A stretch of 64,000 nucleotides of DNA from Dama dama (taxonomy: Eukaryota; Chordata; Mammalia; Artiodactyla; Cervidae), in assembly GCF_033118175.1 (NCBI RefSeq), contig NC_083681.1, forward strand, positions 12,976,001-13,040,000, written 5' to 3'. Below, in pieces: positions 10,751 through 22,295 of this stretch. The translations under genes and the position numbers were made by a program. The notes beneath the pieces were generated by a model, which ran no database searches, was not told where the DNA came from, and was given only the letters and a program-made list of their open reading frames with translations. Position 1 is the first letter of the stretch. Each line of letters opens with the position of its first letter.

Positions 10751-10970
10751 GGGCTTCCCTGGTGTCTCAGATGGTACAGAATCCACTTGCAATTCAGGAG
10801 ACCTGAGTTTGTCCCCTGAGTTGGGAAGATCCCCTGGAGGAGGGCATGGTAACCCACGCCAGTATTCTTGCCTGGAGAATCCCCATGAACAGAGGAGCCT
10901 GGCGGGCTACAGTACATGGGGTTGCAAAGAGTCAGACATGACTGAGTGACTAAGCACAGCATAGCACAAC
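10751..10970 (+). mobile_element. Bov-tA SINE
   Basis: Sense Bov-tA, starting gggcttccctggtgtctcag and ending gactgagtgactaagcacag. Third SINE in an 800-bp head-to-tail run. Confidence 0.9.
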
Positions 10971-11774
10971 TATTAACATGTATAATAAAATGTACATATC
11001 TCTCAATTCAATATACATGTTCAGTACTTTCAAACATTGGTTCTCAAGACCATCAGACTGACTTTTAATGACAACTATTGGAGGATGTTGGCATATTATG
11101 TGACATGTTAATTTTGTATAATAAAGAGAATGCCAAATAAAGTACATTTAAAAAGATAGGAGTGTATTTTCCACTTAGGTGACAACTCTGAGGTAGACAG
11201 ATCATCTGGTTCTGATAGGCAGCCCTAGTATGTTCTATCTTGCTTTTCAACCACTGTGTGTTTTTTTGTCCTCGTATGTTATGAGGACATGACTGATACT
11301 AATTTGCCATCATTAGAACCAAATTCCTGAAACACACACACACACCTCAAACTTTAAAGATCAAAGCTTGATGTTTCTCATATACATTCCACTCATTTCC
11401 CATTGGCAAAAACTTACAAAGAGACAGAAAAATGCAATGGATTCTGTGTAATGCAATTTCTGCCTAGGTAGAGAGGACTCTACTCTGGTTAACAACATTC
11501 TGTTGCTAAAGGAAGGTAAAAGAGGATATTATAGTTAAACAAATGGTCTCTGTCAAACCCACTATACATAGGTAAAATAACCAGGTACATAATTTAAAAG
11601 CTAAACTCATTTGGTAAAATAATAGACAATTTCAAAGTTAACATATAGTAAAAGAATATGAATATCTGATTCCGATGAAGTCATCAGAAGCATGTACCTT
11701 CATAAACCCAAGTTTATAAATAGGCAACTTGGATGAAATAGCTTCAGATATAAAATTATACAGATGTGTTATAG
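10971..11774. other. Unassigned segment with (CA)n
   Basis: No gene or repeat recognised apart from a short CA repeat at 11,332-11,345. Confidence 0.5.
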
Positions 11775-12580
11775 TTTTTGCTCAATCAGACATGTCCAAC
11801 TCTTTGCAACAATATGGATGCAGCACATCAGGCTTCCCTTTCCTTTACTGTCTTCCAGAGCTTGCTCAAATTCATGTCCATTGAGTCAGTGATGCCATCC
11901 AATGATCTCATCCTCTGTTGCCTGCTTCTCCTCCTGCCATCAATTTTCCCAGTGTCAGGGTGTTTTGCAATGAGTCAGCTCTTTGCATCAGGTGACCAAT
12001 GTATTGGAGCTTCAGCTTCAGCATCAGTCCTTCCAATGAGTATTCAGGGTTGATTTCTTTTAGGATTGACTGATTTGATCTCCTTGCTGTTCAAGGGACT
12101 CTCAAGAGTCTTCTCCAACACCACAGTTCAAAAGCATCAATTCTTCAGCACTCAGCCTTCTTTACAGTCCAACTCTCATCTGTACTTGACTACTGGAAAA
12201 ACCACAGCTTTGGCTAGACAGACCTTTGTAGGTAAACTAATGTCTCTGCTTTTTAATACATTGTCTAGGTTTGTCATAATTTTTTTTTTTTTTCCCAAGG
12301 GGAAAGTGTCTTTTAATTTCACGGTTGCAATCACCACTTCCTAGGATTTTGAGCTCAAGAAAATAAAGTCTGTCACTGTTTCCATTTTTTCCAATCTACT
12401 TGCTATGAAGTGATGGGACTGGATGTTATCTTAGTTTTTTGAATGTTTAAAGTCAGCTTTTTCACTTTCCTCTTTTACCTTCATTAATAGGCCCTTTAGT
12501 TACTCTTCCCTTTCTGCCATTAGGGTGGTATCATCTGCATCTCTGAGGTTATTGATATTTCTCTGATTGGCATCTCAAAA
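11775..12580 (-). mobile_element. BovB LINE 3' part
   Basis: Antisense BovB from its 3' terminus to about 800 bp upstream, reaching the sequence encoding the RT catalytic YADD region (gtatcatctgcatctctgag corresponds to it). Frames are broken by indels, including an expanded T run near 12,281-12,294. Confidence 0.9.
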
Positions 12581-13730
12581 ACTATGCTATATTGATACTA
12601 CTGGTTTAATTTTCTGAAATTATTACCTAATTTAGTAATGTTCCAAGTGGAACAGAGTTTTCCCTCAATTTATATGGTTTCATTCCTGATCACTAGAGTG
12701 TATAATAAAATCATAGCAAAACAATTTGCATCTACATTCAAAGCAGGGTGATATTCTAGGCTTCAATAATTATGAACATATTTATCATCAACATGAATAA
12801 TTGTTAGTATATTGAAAGTTTTATGGGATGTTCATTAATTATTTTTTCTGATACAGCCTGTAATGTCCTGTAATTATTGTGACAATCAAAAATAACCTCT
12901 TATATTTCTAGAATGCACTAGGGAGAAGTGAAAATATCATTGATAAGTGCTAGTAAAAACAAGTAAGGATTTCATTTTATCAAGTCTATGTTAAAGAAAC
13001 CATGACAGCATTTTCATGAGTGTAGATATTCTTAAAAGGAAGGAGTCAATATTCAGTGACTCAAGGAGAAAGCTGGGTAAGCAAGATTATAGCATTATTA
13101 GATTATAGCATTATAGCTATATTATAGCATTATATATTATATATATTATATTATATATATTATATTATATATAATATAGCTATATTATAGCATTATTAAA
13201 TCCAGAATTACTAAATCCAACTGTATTTAATTCTTAATGCTATATTTGAAATATGTATGAAAATTATCAGAAAATTCCCAGGTGTACCACAAAATAAATA
13301 ACATTTATCAAAATAATTCTTCTTACATTGGCACTTATAGCATAGCATAGTTATAAAAATGTTCTATAACCTCTCTATCCAATTAATTTTCTTTGACATC
13401 TTTCACTTTCATATCAATAAAGTTTGAAAAAATATATCTTTCTCATTACTTTACTTTCTTGAACAAAGTAGTTACTTGTATCTGAGACTAAAACCAACAA
13501 GTTAAGTTTTCTTCAGTTTATATAGTTTTTTAGATTTACATACATTTTATCATAAATATGCAAGATTAAATATGTCAAACTTTGTTGAACTAAAGCAATT
13601 ACTTGCTTGATTTTATTATTCTTTGTAGCTAAAAACCTTCCTTTTAGATATTTTTTGTCTAAACATTGCCAACAACCATCTACCCCTTATTACCATAACA
13701 AAATTGCAGATATAGTTTGTTACTTTTTAA
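12581..13730. other. Unassigned AT-rich segment
   Basis: No gene recognised. Contains the AT-rich repeat cluster annotated at 13,086-13,196. Confidence 0.5.
13086..13196. repeat. AT-rich repeat/palindrome cluster
   Basis: The 11-mer attatagcatt occurs four times (from 13,086, 13,102, 13,121 and 13,184), and a 21-bp direct repeat sits at 13,113-13,133 and 13,176-13,196. The middle is a nearly pure TA/ATT self-complementary tract that could fold into a hairpin. Confidence 0.85.
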
Positions 13731-13822
13731 AGTTAATTTATTTATTTTAATTGGAGGCTAATTACTTTACAATATTGTAGTTGTTTTTGCCATACACTGA
13801 TATGAATCAGCCATGGGTGAAC
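13731..13822 (-). mobile_element. 92-bp L1 insertion with exact TSD
   Basis: Antisense of the last roughly 90 bp of the artiodactyl L1 3'UTR (attggaggctaattacttta ... tgaatcagccatggg). It is flanked by an exact 17-bp duplication agtttgttactttttaa at 13,714-13,730 and 13,823-13,839. An extremely 5'-truncated but otherwise normal retrotransposition event. Confidence 0.9.
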
Positions 13823-13839
13823 AGTTTGTTACTTTTTAA

Positions 13840-16190
13840 GCTTAATGTCTAGTCTCTGAGTCACTGAAATCTTTGAATTGATATTTCTTTATGTATATGG
13901 TGACTGATAATGTTATGCTTTTTACTTTGAATTTTCGTCTTCCTAATATCAGCACTCCTCTCCTTTTTTATTCTGTATTTTCCTACTATTTCTTTGAGGA
14001 ATTTTTAGGCATTTTGAATAATTTTATATACATCTGTTTCTTGCAAACTAAGAGAGCTTTGTGAAATCATTACCATAGTCTTAAAGGCTTTACCTTTTGA
14101 TCAAAGAATTTGACATAGTTATATTTATTTTCATGTTTGTTGCTTCTGGATTTATTATGGTTATATAGCTGTATGTTACTTTACTTTCTGGTTATTTGCT
14201 ATTTAAATATACAATATTTTTCCTTCCACAAAGTTTGAAAGATTATAATCTTATTTTCTTTATAAAATCAGCTACTTATAATTTTATCAGATGCATAGGT
14301 AAATGCGTATTTCTATAAAAATAGTTACAAAAATTAAAAAAAAATTGAATCTCTCTGCCATAGTGAAAAATATAGTTCATTTTACAACCCTTGGTATGCT
14401 TCTCCACTTTATAACACTTGTTAATTTATTTGAAAGTTAGAGACACTGCTTGTAAATAATTATTATGATTCAGCATGCAAATTATATTCTCAATAACAAA
14501 ATTAAATTTACATATAAGTATGTAAACCATATTTACAGCAGTATTTTTGCAATGCCCTTTCCAGTATTATTAGGCCACTACTTTCAAAATGTTGATTTCT
14601 TAATTTTAATTTATTTTTACTCAAGAGTGCATCTTCAGTCTCCATTCTTGCAAGAAAATATTATTTTTCTAAGGCTTTCATAATTTGCCTATATGATGGC
14701 TTAGTTAGATAGAGATATTTGAATCACGATAATCTCTTCTTTCTCTTTAATGGACACTGGATATTTTTTTGCTCATTTTACTGCTGGCACGTGACTCTGA
14801 GAGTACAGCATTCTTGTTAGTTGTATGTACTCTTGAAACAATGATGTGTTTGAATCTTAAGTTGACCAGATATTTGTTTTACATGACCAAGTCACTTAGT
14901 ATATCTTTATGTTGAATTTCTACATCAGCTTAATAGTTTGTGCAACTATTTCTTAATGTTTGAATTAATATTCCTAAAGTACTTAAGAGAGTAGAAAGAA
15001 TGTAATAAGTTACTCATAATATTGGCCATAATTTTTTCAAGAATTCTGAGTAGTCTGATCTTTTTCCATGATCTGTTTTGCTGCCTCAATGCTTGCCAGA
15101 ACTTTTGTTTAACCTTAAAGTTAACTTTGACTTAACTTTAAGATTCAAAAAGATTCTTGAAACTTGGTGACCTCTTTGGACTTGGAGACTGAAAGTTATT
15201 TTTCATTAAGAAAAAAGTAGCTTCAATTAAGAAATTAAAAATGTATTTTGCTGTTATTTTAAGTTCCGTTCTTTACCATACTAATTTTTCTTAGGTTTTA
15301 TGTTTTTTCACTTAAAATTTTCTCAAACTTTCCAACAGATTAGCTAATTTTATGACCTATGATAGCTTTTTATTTCTGAAGTTTCTTTTTAACAACATAA
15401 TTCTGTTGTCTTCAAGTTCTTTCCACATTTCTGTTGTCATTTCATTATTTATGTATTTACTTATTTTACCTTTTTATGTGTTCCTGTTTTTTTTTTTTTT
15501 TTTTTTTCCCATAAAAGCCATATCTGTCCTTTTTGGGAAAGCTGTCAAAAATTCTTCAAATGCTTTACCATTATTTCTACTAACATCATTGGTGTTATTA
15601 TTTACTTTGATAGAAACCCATTTCCACTGTACCACATATTGAAGAGCATAGATTTTAGTATAGAAGTCTGATCTTGGTCTTTCCTTGGACCCATCATCCA
15701 AGTATCACATGATATAAGCTTTCTTTCTTGCACCACTTTCTAGTAGTGGAATCTAGGAGTTGCAGTCTGGAAAAGAAAAGAAAAAAAGAAAAAAAGGAAA
15801 GCTATGCCCTGATTGATAATAGAGGGTCAGAGGTATAAATCTGACTACTGCTGGTTAAATCATCCATGGGACATGACAGGTTAATCTTATGTTTGGTATA
15901 TTTCTCTATCTTCATGTTCAATCTTTCATCAATATTCAGATTTCTCACTTCTTGTAAAATTTCTCCTAGATAAAAGTTATTCATTTTTATGCATTATTCT
16001 AGACACAATTTACAATATGGTTATATAAAATTTTTAAGTTCAAATTGTGGAGAGTTTAACATGTTTCATGTATAAAAATATCAACCTGAATAGCATTTCA
16101 AGTTGTCTTTCCCAACAGTTAGCTATTTTTGCTTTGCCATAACATTATATACTTAGCATCTTGTTACTTTCATCATGCATGCATTTACAT
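13840..16190. other. Repeat-poor AT-rich segment, no gene seen
   Basis: About 2.3 kb with no SINE or BovB. A 21-T run lies at 15,487-15,507 and an AG-rich stretch at about 15,772-15,802. Open frames of 96 and 75 codons around 15,350-15,700 cross the T run, which encodes a homopolymer; no domain was recognised. Decayed L1 is possible. Confidence 0.45.
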
Positions 16191-16194
16191 ACAC

Positions 16195-16310
16195 AGGTCT
16201 CTCTTCCCCAGGAGACTAGCAATGAGGGCAGGGATAGCTTTTACCTTACTTATCACTGGCTCTCTAGGGCCTATTAAGGGCCTAAAAAAGAATTGCTAAT
16301 TATTCACTGA
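16195..16310 (+). mobile_element. Possible L2 3' end
   Basis: The phrase tagcaatgagggcagggata, followed by a degenerate tail, resembles the L2 terminus in sense orientation. Short and diverged. Confidence 0.5.
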
Positions 16311-16765
16311 ATTATATGATCATATACTGTGAGATTGTGGTTTATTGCTTACTTCTTTTGTATTGAGAGAGTTTCATTTGAGATTCACATTATTTTCAGA
16401 GACTTTTCTTTCTTATAATAATTTTTCTTTATGGTTGAGGAATGAAAAGATGCAGTTGGTAATTGTTTTGTTGGTTAATTAAGATAATCATGGAACCTCA
16501 TTTTCTTGGTTAAAAAAGTACCAGCTACTTATTACATAAACTTTTTAAAAACAAAACTAGCAAATAATCATAGGTATCACTAATTCTTGCCAAATCTATG
16601 CACAGTAGGTTGAGAATTAATGTCATAATTCTTCAACCCTCTAGACCAAATAATTAAGCAGCACCAACAAGGTAAAATAAAATATTGCAACAAAACGTGA
16701 ATGATGTACAGGAAATGGTGTGCTGATGACTGACATAGAACTTTTGAAAACTAATTTGCACTATT

Positions 16766-16972
16766 GTTCTTGTTGTTTAGTCATTAAATTGCATCTGACT
16801 CTTCTGCATCCCCATGGACAACAGCCTCCTCGGCGCCTCTGTCCATGGGGCTCTCAGGCAAAAACACTGGAGTGGGTTGCCATTCACTTCTCCAGGGGCT
16901 CTTCCTGACTCAGAGGTTGACTCAAATCTCCTTGGCAGGAAGATTCTTTATCACCGAGTCACCTGGAAGCCA
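16766..16972 (-). mobile_element. Bov-tA SINE flanked by 42-bp repeats
   Basis: Antisense, diverged Bov-tA. The flanks 16,724-16,765 and 16,974-17,015 are clearly related to each other over about 42 bp (estimated three-quarters identical or a little better), much longer than a usual SINE TSD. Confidence 0.8.
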
Positions 16973-17015
16973 CTGATAACTGATGTAAAAGTTCCAAAAA
17001 TTAATTTTGCACTAT

Positions 17016-17506
17016 AGAACTTTATAAAGGTTAAGGAATTGAGAAGACATAATAGTCGTAGTAGTGCTTTTTACAAGAGGATCCTTTTAGAACTAAATTT
17101 TAAAAAGGAGATAGACAGGGAGATTCTCCTCTCCAAAGTTTGTAGTGAGTAATTGCTTCTTCACTGTCCCAAGAAAAGCAGAACATTGGATTCTTCTGAT
17201 ACTGAAACAGAAATTCTCTGTATTCTTCTATAGAGGAAGCATGAGTGAGCTACTGATCCTGAAACAGGAGGCTAAGTGAATGTTTATATATTGACTATTT
17301 AGACACTTCATTTTCTCTAATTCTCTTCTACAATAAGCTGCAGGAGCACTGACAACCAGGATTATGGATCCAGGTAAAAGACGGGAGAATTTATTTTAGT
17401 TTTAAGATTTATAAGATTCCAAGTTTAAATGCTGTCTCTACCAGTTTGCAGACTTTTCAGTAAGAAAACTAAAACATGAAAACAACACCACAAACAAAAA
17501 CATAAT
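17016..17506. other. Unassigned segment before the young L1
   Basis: No gene or repeat recognised. Together with the DNA from 20,915 onward it is the pre-insertion locus of the L1. Confidence 0.5.
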
Positions 17507-17523
17507 AAAATTAAGTAGAAGTA
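17507..17523. repeat. Left TSD of the young L1
   Basis: aaaattaagtagaagta, identical to 20,898-20,914. The bottom strand reads TTTT/AT at its edge, fitting the L1 endonuclease preference for TTTT/A. Confidence 0.95.
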
Positions 17524-17987
17524 GATCTATCCATAGTTGTGAGTGGGGTATTAAAGTCTCCCACTATTATTGTGTTACTATTAATTTCCTCTTTCATACT
17601 CGTTAGTGTTTGCCGTACATATTGCAGTGCTCCTATGTTGGGTGCATATATATTTATAATTGTTATATCTTCTTCTTGGATTGATCCTTTGATCATTATG
17701 TAGTGTCCTTCTTTGTCTCTTTTCACAGCCTTTATTTGAAAGTCTATTTTATCTGATATGAGTATTGTGACTCCTGCTTTCTTTTGTTCTCCGTTTGCGT
17801 GAAATATTTTTTTCCAGCCCTTCACTTTTAGTCTGTATGTGTCTCTTGTTTTGAGGTGGGTCTCTTGTAGACAGCATATATAGGGGTCTTGTTTTTGTAT
17901 CCATTCAGCCAGTCTTTGTCTTTTGGTTGGGGCATTCAACCCATTTACATCTAAGGTAATTATTGATAGGTGTGGTCCCGTTGCCAT
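17524..17987 (-). pseudogene. L1 ORF2 N-terminus (endonuclease), inverted part
   Basis: Starts at the ORF2 ATG (17,987) and stays open to the inversion/TSD edge, about 155 codons. This is the start of the apurinic-like endonuclease domain that nicks target DNA. Near the start NGLNAPTKRQRLAEW carries the conserved Asn, and the QETHL motif carries the catalytic Glu. No stop is visible. It is separated from the rest of ORF2 by inversion, so no endonuclease-RT protein can be made. Confidence 0.9.
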
Positions 17988-18038
17988 TTACTTTGTTGTT
18001 TTGGGTTCACGTTTATACAACCTTTCTGCATTTCCTGT

Positions 18039-18200
18039 CTAGAGAAGATCCTTTAGCATTTGTTGAAGAGCTGGTTTGGTGGTGCTGAATTCTCTCAGCT
18101 TTTGCTTGTCTCTAAAGCTTTTGAATTCTCCTTCATATCTGAATGAGATCCTTGCTGGGTACAGTAATCTAGGTTGTAGGTTATTCTCTTTCATTACATA
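18039..18200 (-). pseudogene. L1 ORF1 C-terminus, inverted part
   Basis: Minus-strand frame ending at TAG (18,041-18,039), 51 bp before the ORF2 ATG at 17,987. It encodes the C-terminal end of the ORF1 RNA-binding chaperone: the YEGEFKSF and STTKPALQQML blocks are recognisable L1 ORF1 C-terminal features. Truncated at the inversion breakpoint near 18,200. The same arrangement occurs in the L1 at 35,557-35,760. Confidence 0.75.
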
Positions 18201-20395
18201 GATGCAAAAATCCTTAACAAAATTCTAGCAAATAGAATCCAACAACATATTAAAAAAAATCATACACCATGACCAAGTGGGCTTTATCCCAGGAATGCAA
18301 GGATTCTTTAATATCCACAAATCAATCAATATAATACATCACATTAACAAATTGAAAGATGCATCAATAGATGCAGAGAAAGCCTTTGACAAAATTCAAC
18401 ACCCATTTATGATTAAAACTCTCCAGAAAGCAGGAATAGAAGGAACATACCTCAACATAATAAAAGCTATATATGACAAACCCACAGCAAGCATTACCCT
18501 CAATGGTGAAAAATTGAAAGCATTTCCCCTGAAATCAGGAACAAGACAAGGGTGCCCACTCTCACCACTACTATTCAACATAGTGTTGGAAGTTCTGGCC
18601 ACAGCAATCAGAGCAGAAAAAGAAGTAAAAGGAATCCAGATAGGAAAAGAAAAAGTGAAACTCTCGCTGTTTGCAGATGACATGATCCTCTACATAGAAA
18701 ACCCTAAAGACTCTACCAGAAAATTACTAGAGCTAATCAATGAATATAGTAAAGTTGCAGGATATAAAATTAACACACAGAAATCCCTTGCATTCCTATA
18801 TACTAACAATGAAAAAACAGACAGAGAAATTAAGGAAACAATACCATTCACCATTGCAACAAAAAGAATAAAATACTTAGGAGTATATCTACCTAAAGAA
18901 ACAAAAGACCTATACATAGAAAACTATAAAACACTGATGAAAGAAATCAAAGAGGACACAAACAGATGGAGAAACATACCGTGTTCATGGATTGGAAGAA
19001 TCAATATTGTCAAAATGGCTATACTACCCAAAGCAATCTATAGACTCAATGCAATCCCTATCAAGCTACCAACGGTATTTTTCACAGAACTAGACCAAAT
19101 AATTTCACAGTTTGTATGGAAATACAAAAAAACCTCGAATAGCCAAAGTAATCTTGAGAAAGAAGAATGGAACTGGAGGAATCAACCTGCCTGACTTCAG
19201 ACTCTACTACAAAGCCACAGTCATCAAGACAGTATGGTACTGGCACAAAGACAGAAATATAGATCAATGGAACAGAATAGAAAGCCCAGAGATAAATCCA
19301 TGAACCTATGGACACCTTATCTTCGACAAAGGAGGCAAGGATATACAATGGAAGAAAGACAACCTCTTTAACAAGTGGTGCTGGGAAAACTGGTCAACCA
19401 CTTGTAAAAGAATGAAACTAGAACACTTTCTAACACCATACACAAAAATAAACTCAAAATGGATTAAAGATCTAAATGTAAGACCAGAAACTATAAAACT
19501 CCTAGAGGAGAACATAGGCAAAACACTCTCCGACATAAATCAAAGCAAGATCCTCTATGACCCACCTCCCAGAATATTGGAAATAAAAGCAAAAATAAAC
19601 AAATGGGACCTAATGAAACTTAAAAGCTTTTGCACTACAAAGGAAACTATAAGTAAGGTGAAAAGACAGCCCTCAGATTGGGAGAAAATAATAGCAAATG
19701 AAGAAACAGACAAAGGATTAATCTCAAAAATATACAAGCAACTCCTGCAGCTCAATTCCAGAAAAATAAATGACCCAATCAAAAAATGGGCCAAAGAACT
19801 AAACAGACACTTCTCCAAAGAAGACATACAGATGGCTAACAAACACATGAAAAGATGCTCAACATCACTCATTATTAGAGAAATGCAAATCAAAACCACA
19901 ATGAGGTACCATTACACGCCAGTCAGGATGGCTGCTATCCAAAAGTCTACAAGCAATAAATGCTGGAGAGGGTGTGGAGAAAAGGGAACCCTCTTACACT
20001 GTTGGTGGGAATGCAAACTAGTACAGCCACTATGGAGAACACAGTGGAGATTTCTTAAAAAACTGGAAATAGAACTGCCATGTGGCCCAGCAATCCCACT
20101 TCTGGGTATACACACTCTGGAAACCAGATCTGAAAGAGACACGTGCACCCCAATGTTCATTGCAGGACTGTTTATAATAGCCAGGACATGGAAGCAACCT
20201 AGATGCCCATCAGCAGACAAATGGATAAGGAAGCTGTGGTACATATACACCATGGAATATTACTCAGCCATTAAAAAGAATTCATTTGAATCAGTTCTAA
20301 TGAGATGGATGAAACTGGAGCCCATTATACAGAGTGAAGTAAGCCAGAAAGATAAAGAACATTATAGCATACTAACCCATATATATGGAATTTAG
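18201..20395 (+). pseudogene. L1 ORF2 reverse transcriptase to C-terminus
   Basis: Encodes the L1 RT core and the C-terminal Cys-rich region in sense orientation. The RT signature FADD is intact at 18,670-18,681; upstream are DAEKAFD and GTRQGCPLSPLLF. Downstream are the CWRGCGEKGTLLHCWW cysteine motif (about 19,960-20,010) and a stop at 20,393-20,395. Three lesions are visible: one extra A in the A8 run at 18,252-18,259, one extra A in the A7 run at 19,126-19,132, and a TGA at 19,301-19,303. Otherwise close to an L1 consensus. The endonuclease part lies inverted upstream, so it is inactive. Confidence 0.92.
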
Positions 20396-20755
20396 AAAGA
20401 TGGTAATGATAACCCTATTTGCAAAAGAGAAAAAAAGACACATATGTACAGAACAGACTTTTGGACTCTGTGGGAGAAGGTGAGGGTGGGATGTTTCGAG
20501 GGAACAGCATGTATATTATCTATAGTGAAACAGATCACCAGCCCAGGTGGGATGCATGAGACAAGTGCTCGGGCCTGGTGCACTGGGAAGACCCAGAGGA
20601 ATTGGGTGGAGAGGGAGGTGGGAGAGGGAATCGGGATGGGGAATACATGTAACTCCATGGCTGATTCATGTCATTGTATGACAAAACTCACTGCAATGGT
20701 ATGAAGTAATTAGCCTCCAACTAATAAAAATAAATGGAAAAAGAAAAAAGAAAAG
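20396..20755 (+). mobile_element. L1 3'UTR and first A-rich tail
   Basis: L1 3'UTR, closely matching by eye the copy at 45,354-45,690. Ends cctccaactaataaaaataa followed by a decayed A/G-containing A-rich tail. Confidence 0.9.
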
Positions 20756-20872
20756 AGGCAGGTCAGGTGGTCTGGTATTCTCATCTCTTTCAGAATTTTC
20801 CACAGTTTATTGTGATCCACACAGTCAATGGCTTTGGCATAGTCAATACAGCAGAAATAGATGTTTTTCTGG
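20756..20872 (-). mobile_element. Transduced BovB fragment (antisense)
   Basis: 117 bp of BovB RT-region sequence in reverse orientation, matching the BovB copy at 48,521-48,637 with about six differences by eye. It lies between the two L1 A tails and inside the TSDs, so it arrived with the L1. AATACA at 20,845-20,850 sits 22 bp before the second A tail; the equivalent site at 48,610-48,615 is AATAAA. Confidence 0.85.
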
Positions 20873-20897
20873 AAAAAAAAAACATTAAAAAAAAAAG

Positions 20898-20914
20898 AAA
20901 ATTAAGTAGAAGTA
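20898..20914. repeat. Right TSD of the young L1
   Basis: Exact copy of 17,507-17,523. Confidence 0.95.
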
Positions 20915-22094
20915 ACATGATGATAGAGACTGTAGAAGAAAGAGAATAATATCAATAACATCATCAAGAAGAAAGAGTACTACCTTGATACCCAAGATGC
21001 TTTAAAAAATATTACTTAAAAATGACAATAATCTATAAAAATAACAAACAAAAAACAAATGACAAGGAAATCAGCAAATAGCAAACTAACGAAACAAATA
21101 GCAATCAAAAACAACCAACAAACAAAAATCTAGTAAATCAACAAATTTGCCAAGAAAAGAAAATCCTGATGCAAGATGACTTGCAAGTTGAATTATATAC
21201 CAATATTATCAATCAAAGAACTGATATCATTCAAAGGTGAGAATAGAAAAAAGTAAATCAGAAAGTTCCCAGAAAAAAGAGAAAATTCTACTTCCCATAC
21301 TGACTTATTCAGAAAAGTAATGAAAAAGATAGTTTTCAAATCAAGGGAATAAAAGAAAAAAAGAGTAAAATTAGATTGTAGGAAACCACAGGAAATCAGA
21401 TTCTTAAAGAGCAGAAAAATCTTGATAAAAGGAATTCTATAAAACACAATTAGTTGAATTGGAGCAGAAGAACTGAGGTCCCCAGACAGCACTTCTTAAA
21501 ATAAGGGAGAAAGAGAGAGAGAATAATAGTTAAATGTTAATTTTGCTGCTTGAATGTGCTAGAAGTAAAGTACATATAAAACTAAACAAAACTACAATTA
21601 TTAACAATAAAATGGAAATGCTATACAAGTTATAAAAATATTTTCTAATTTTGTTGATGCAAATGTTAAATATTTAGAAAATATGTGATGAGTTAATACT
21701 ACAGACATAGTACAGGAAAAAATTATGTGGGTGGGCAGGCTGACATTTATCTCACCTTTCTTATTAGGAGTCAATATAACAACAATCATAGAAAGCAAAT
21801 ATTAGTTACACATATTTTGAAATATGTTAGTAATTTTCAGAAGAAAATAAAAATAAAACAAGAAATAAGCATAAGGGATATGGAGGAGTGGACGTGATTG
21901 ATTTTTCTTTTTTCATTTTAAATACCATACTGCTATTTAATTTTAAAATGTAATTATACATTAATTCTAAAAATAACTTAAAAATTAAAGATAGTTATTG
22001 AAGTGGATCTAATTTTTGATGTTAGAATTTAATACTGGGAATTATCATGTGATAATTCAATGATTAATCAAGGATAATTGAAGATATGTGTAAG
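20915..22094. other. Unassigned AT-rich segment
   Basis: No gene or repeat recognised. An A/C-rich low-complexity stretch lies at about 21,040-21,130. Open frames of up to 99 codons have no recognisable domain. Confidence 0.5.
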
Positions 22095-22095
22095 C

Positions 22096-22295
22096 TGGCT
22101 TCCCCGGTGGCTCAGTGATAAAGAAAATGCCTGTCAATTCAGGAGATGCAAGCATGATCTCTGTGTCATGAAGATCTTCTGGAGAAGGAAATGGAAACCC
22201 ACTTCACTATTCTTGCCTGGGAAATCACACAGACAGCAGGGTCTGGTGGGTGTCAGTCTATGGTTTGCAAAAGAATCTGACTAAACAACAATAAA
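22096..22295 (+). mobile_element. Bov-tA SINE
   Basis: Sense Bov-tA, starting ctggcttccccggtggctca, with diverged body and end. Confidence 0.85.

Larger units (their letters stand above)
17524..20897 (+). mobile_element. Young L1: 5' inversion plus 3' transduction
   Basis: One retrotransposition event between exact 17-bp TSDs. In order: an inverted L1 segment (17,524 to about 18,200, minus strand), the L1 3' part in sense (about 18,201-20,737), a first A-rich tail (about 20,738-20,755), 117 bp of antisense BovB (20,756-20,872), and a second A-rich tail (20,873-20,897). The inversion is the signature of twin priming. Two A tails with foreign sequence between them is the signature of readthrough polyadenylation (3' transduction). 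Few coding lesions suggest a young copy. Confidence 0.88.

Noticed and set aside
10751..10970. tRNA-like heads of Bov-tA and CHR SINEs as tRNA genes
   Set aside because: They are tRNA-Glu-derived SINE promoters, diverged and embedded in SINE bodies; no complete cloverleaf was established.
15474..15701. Possible retrocopy coding end (minus strand, ends in a Lys run)
   Set aside because: The A run has no AATAAA upstream at the right spacing, and the peptide was not recognised.
19555..20253. 113- and 114-codon minus-strand frames
   Set aside because: Antisense shadows of the L1 ORF2 C-terminal region.
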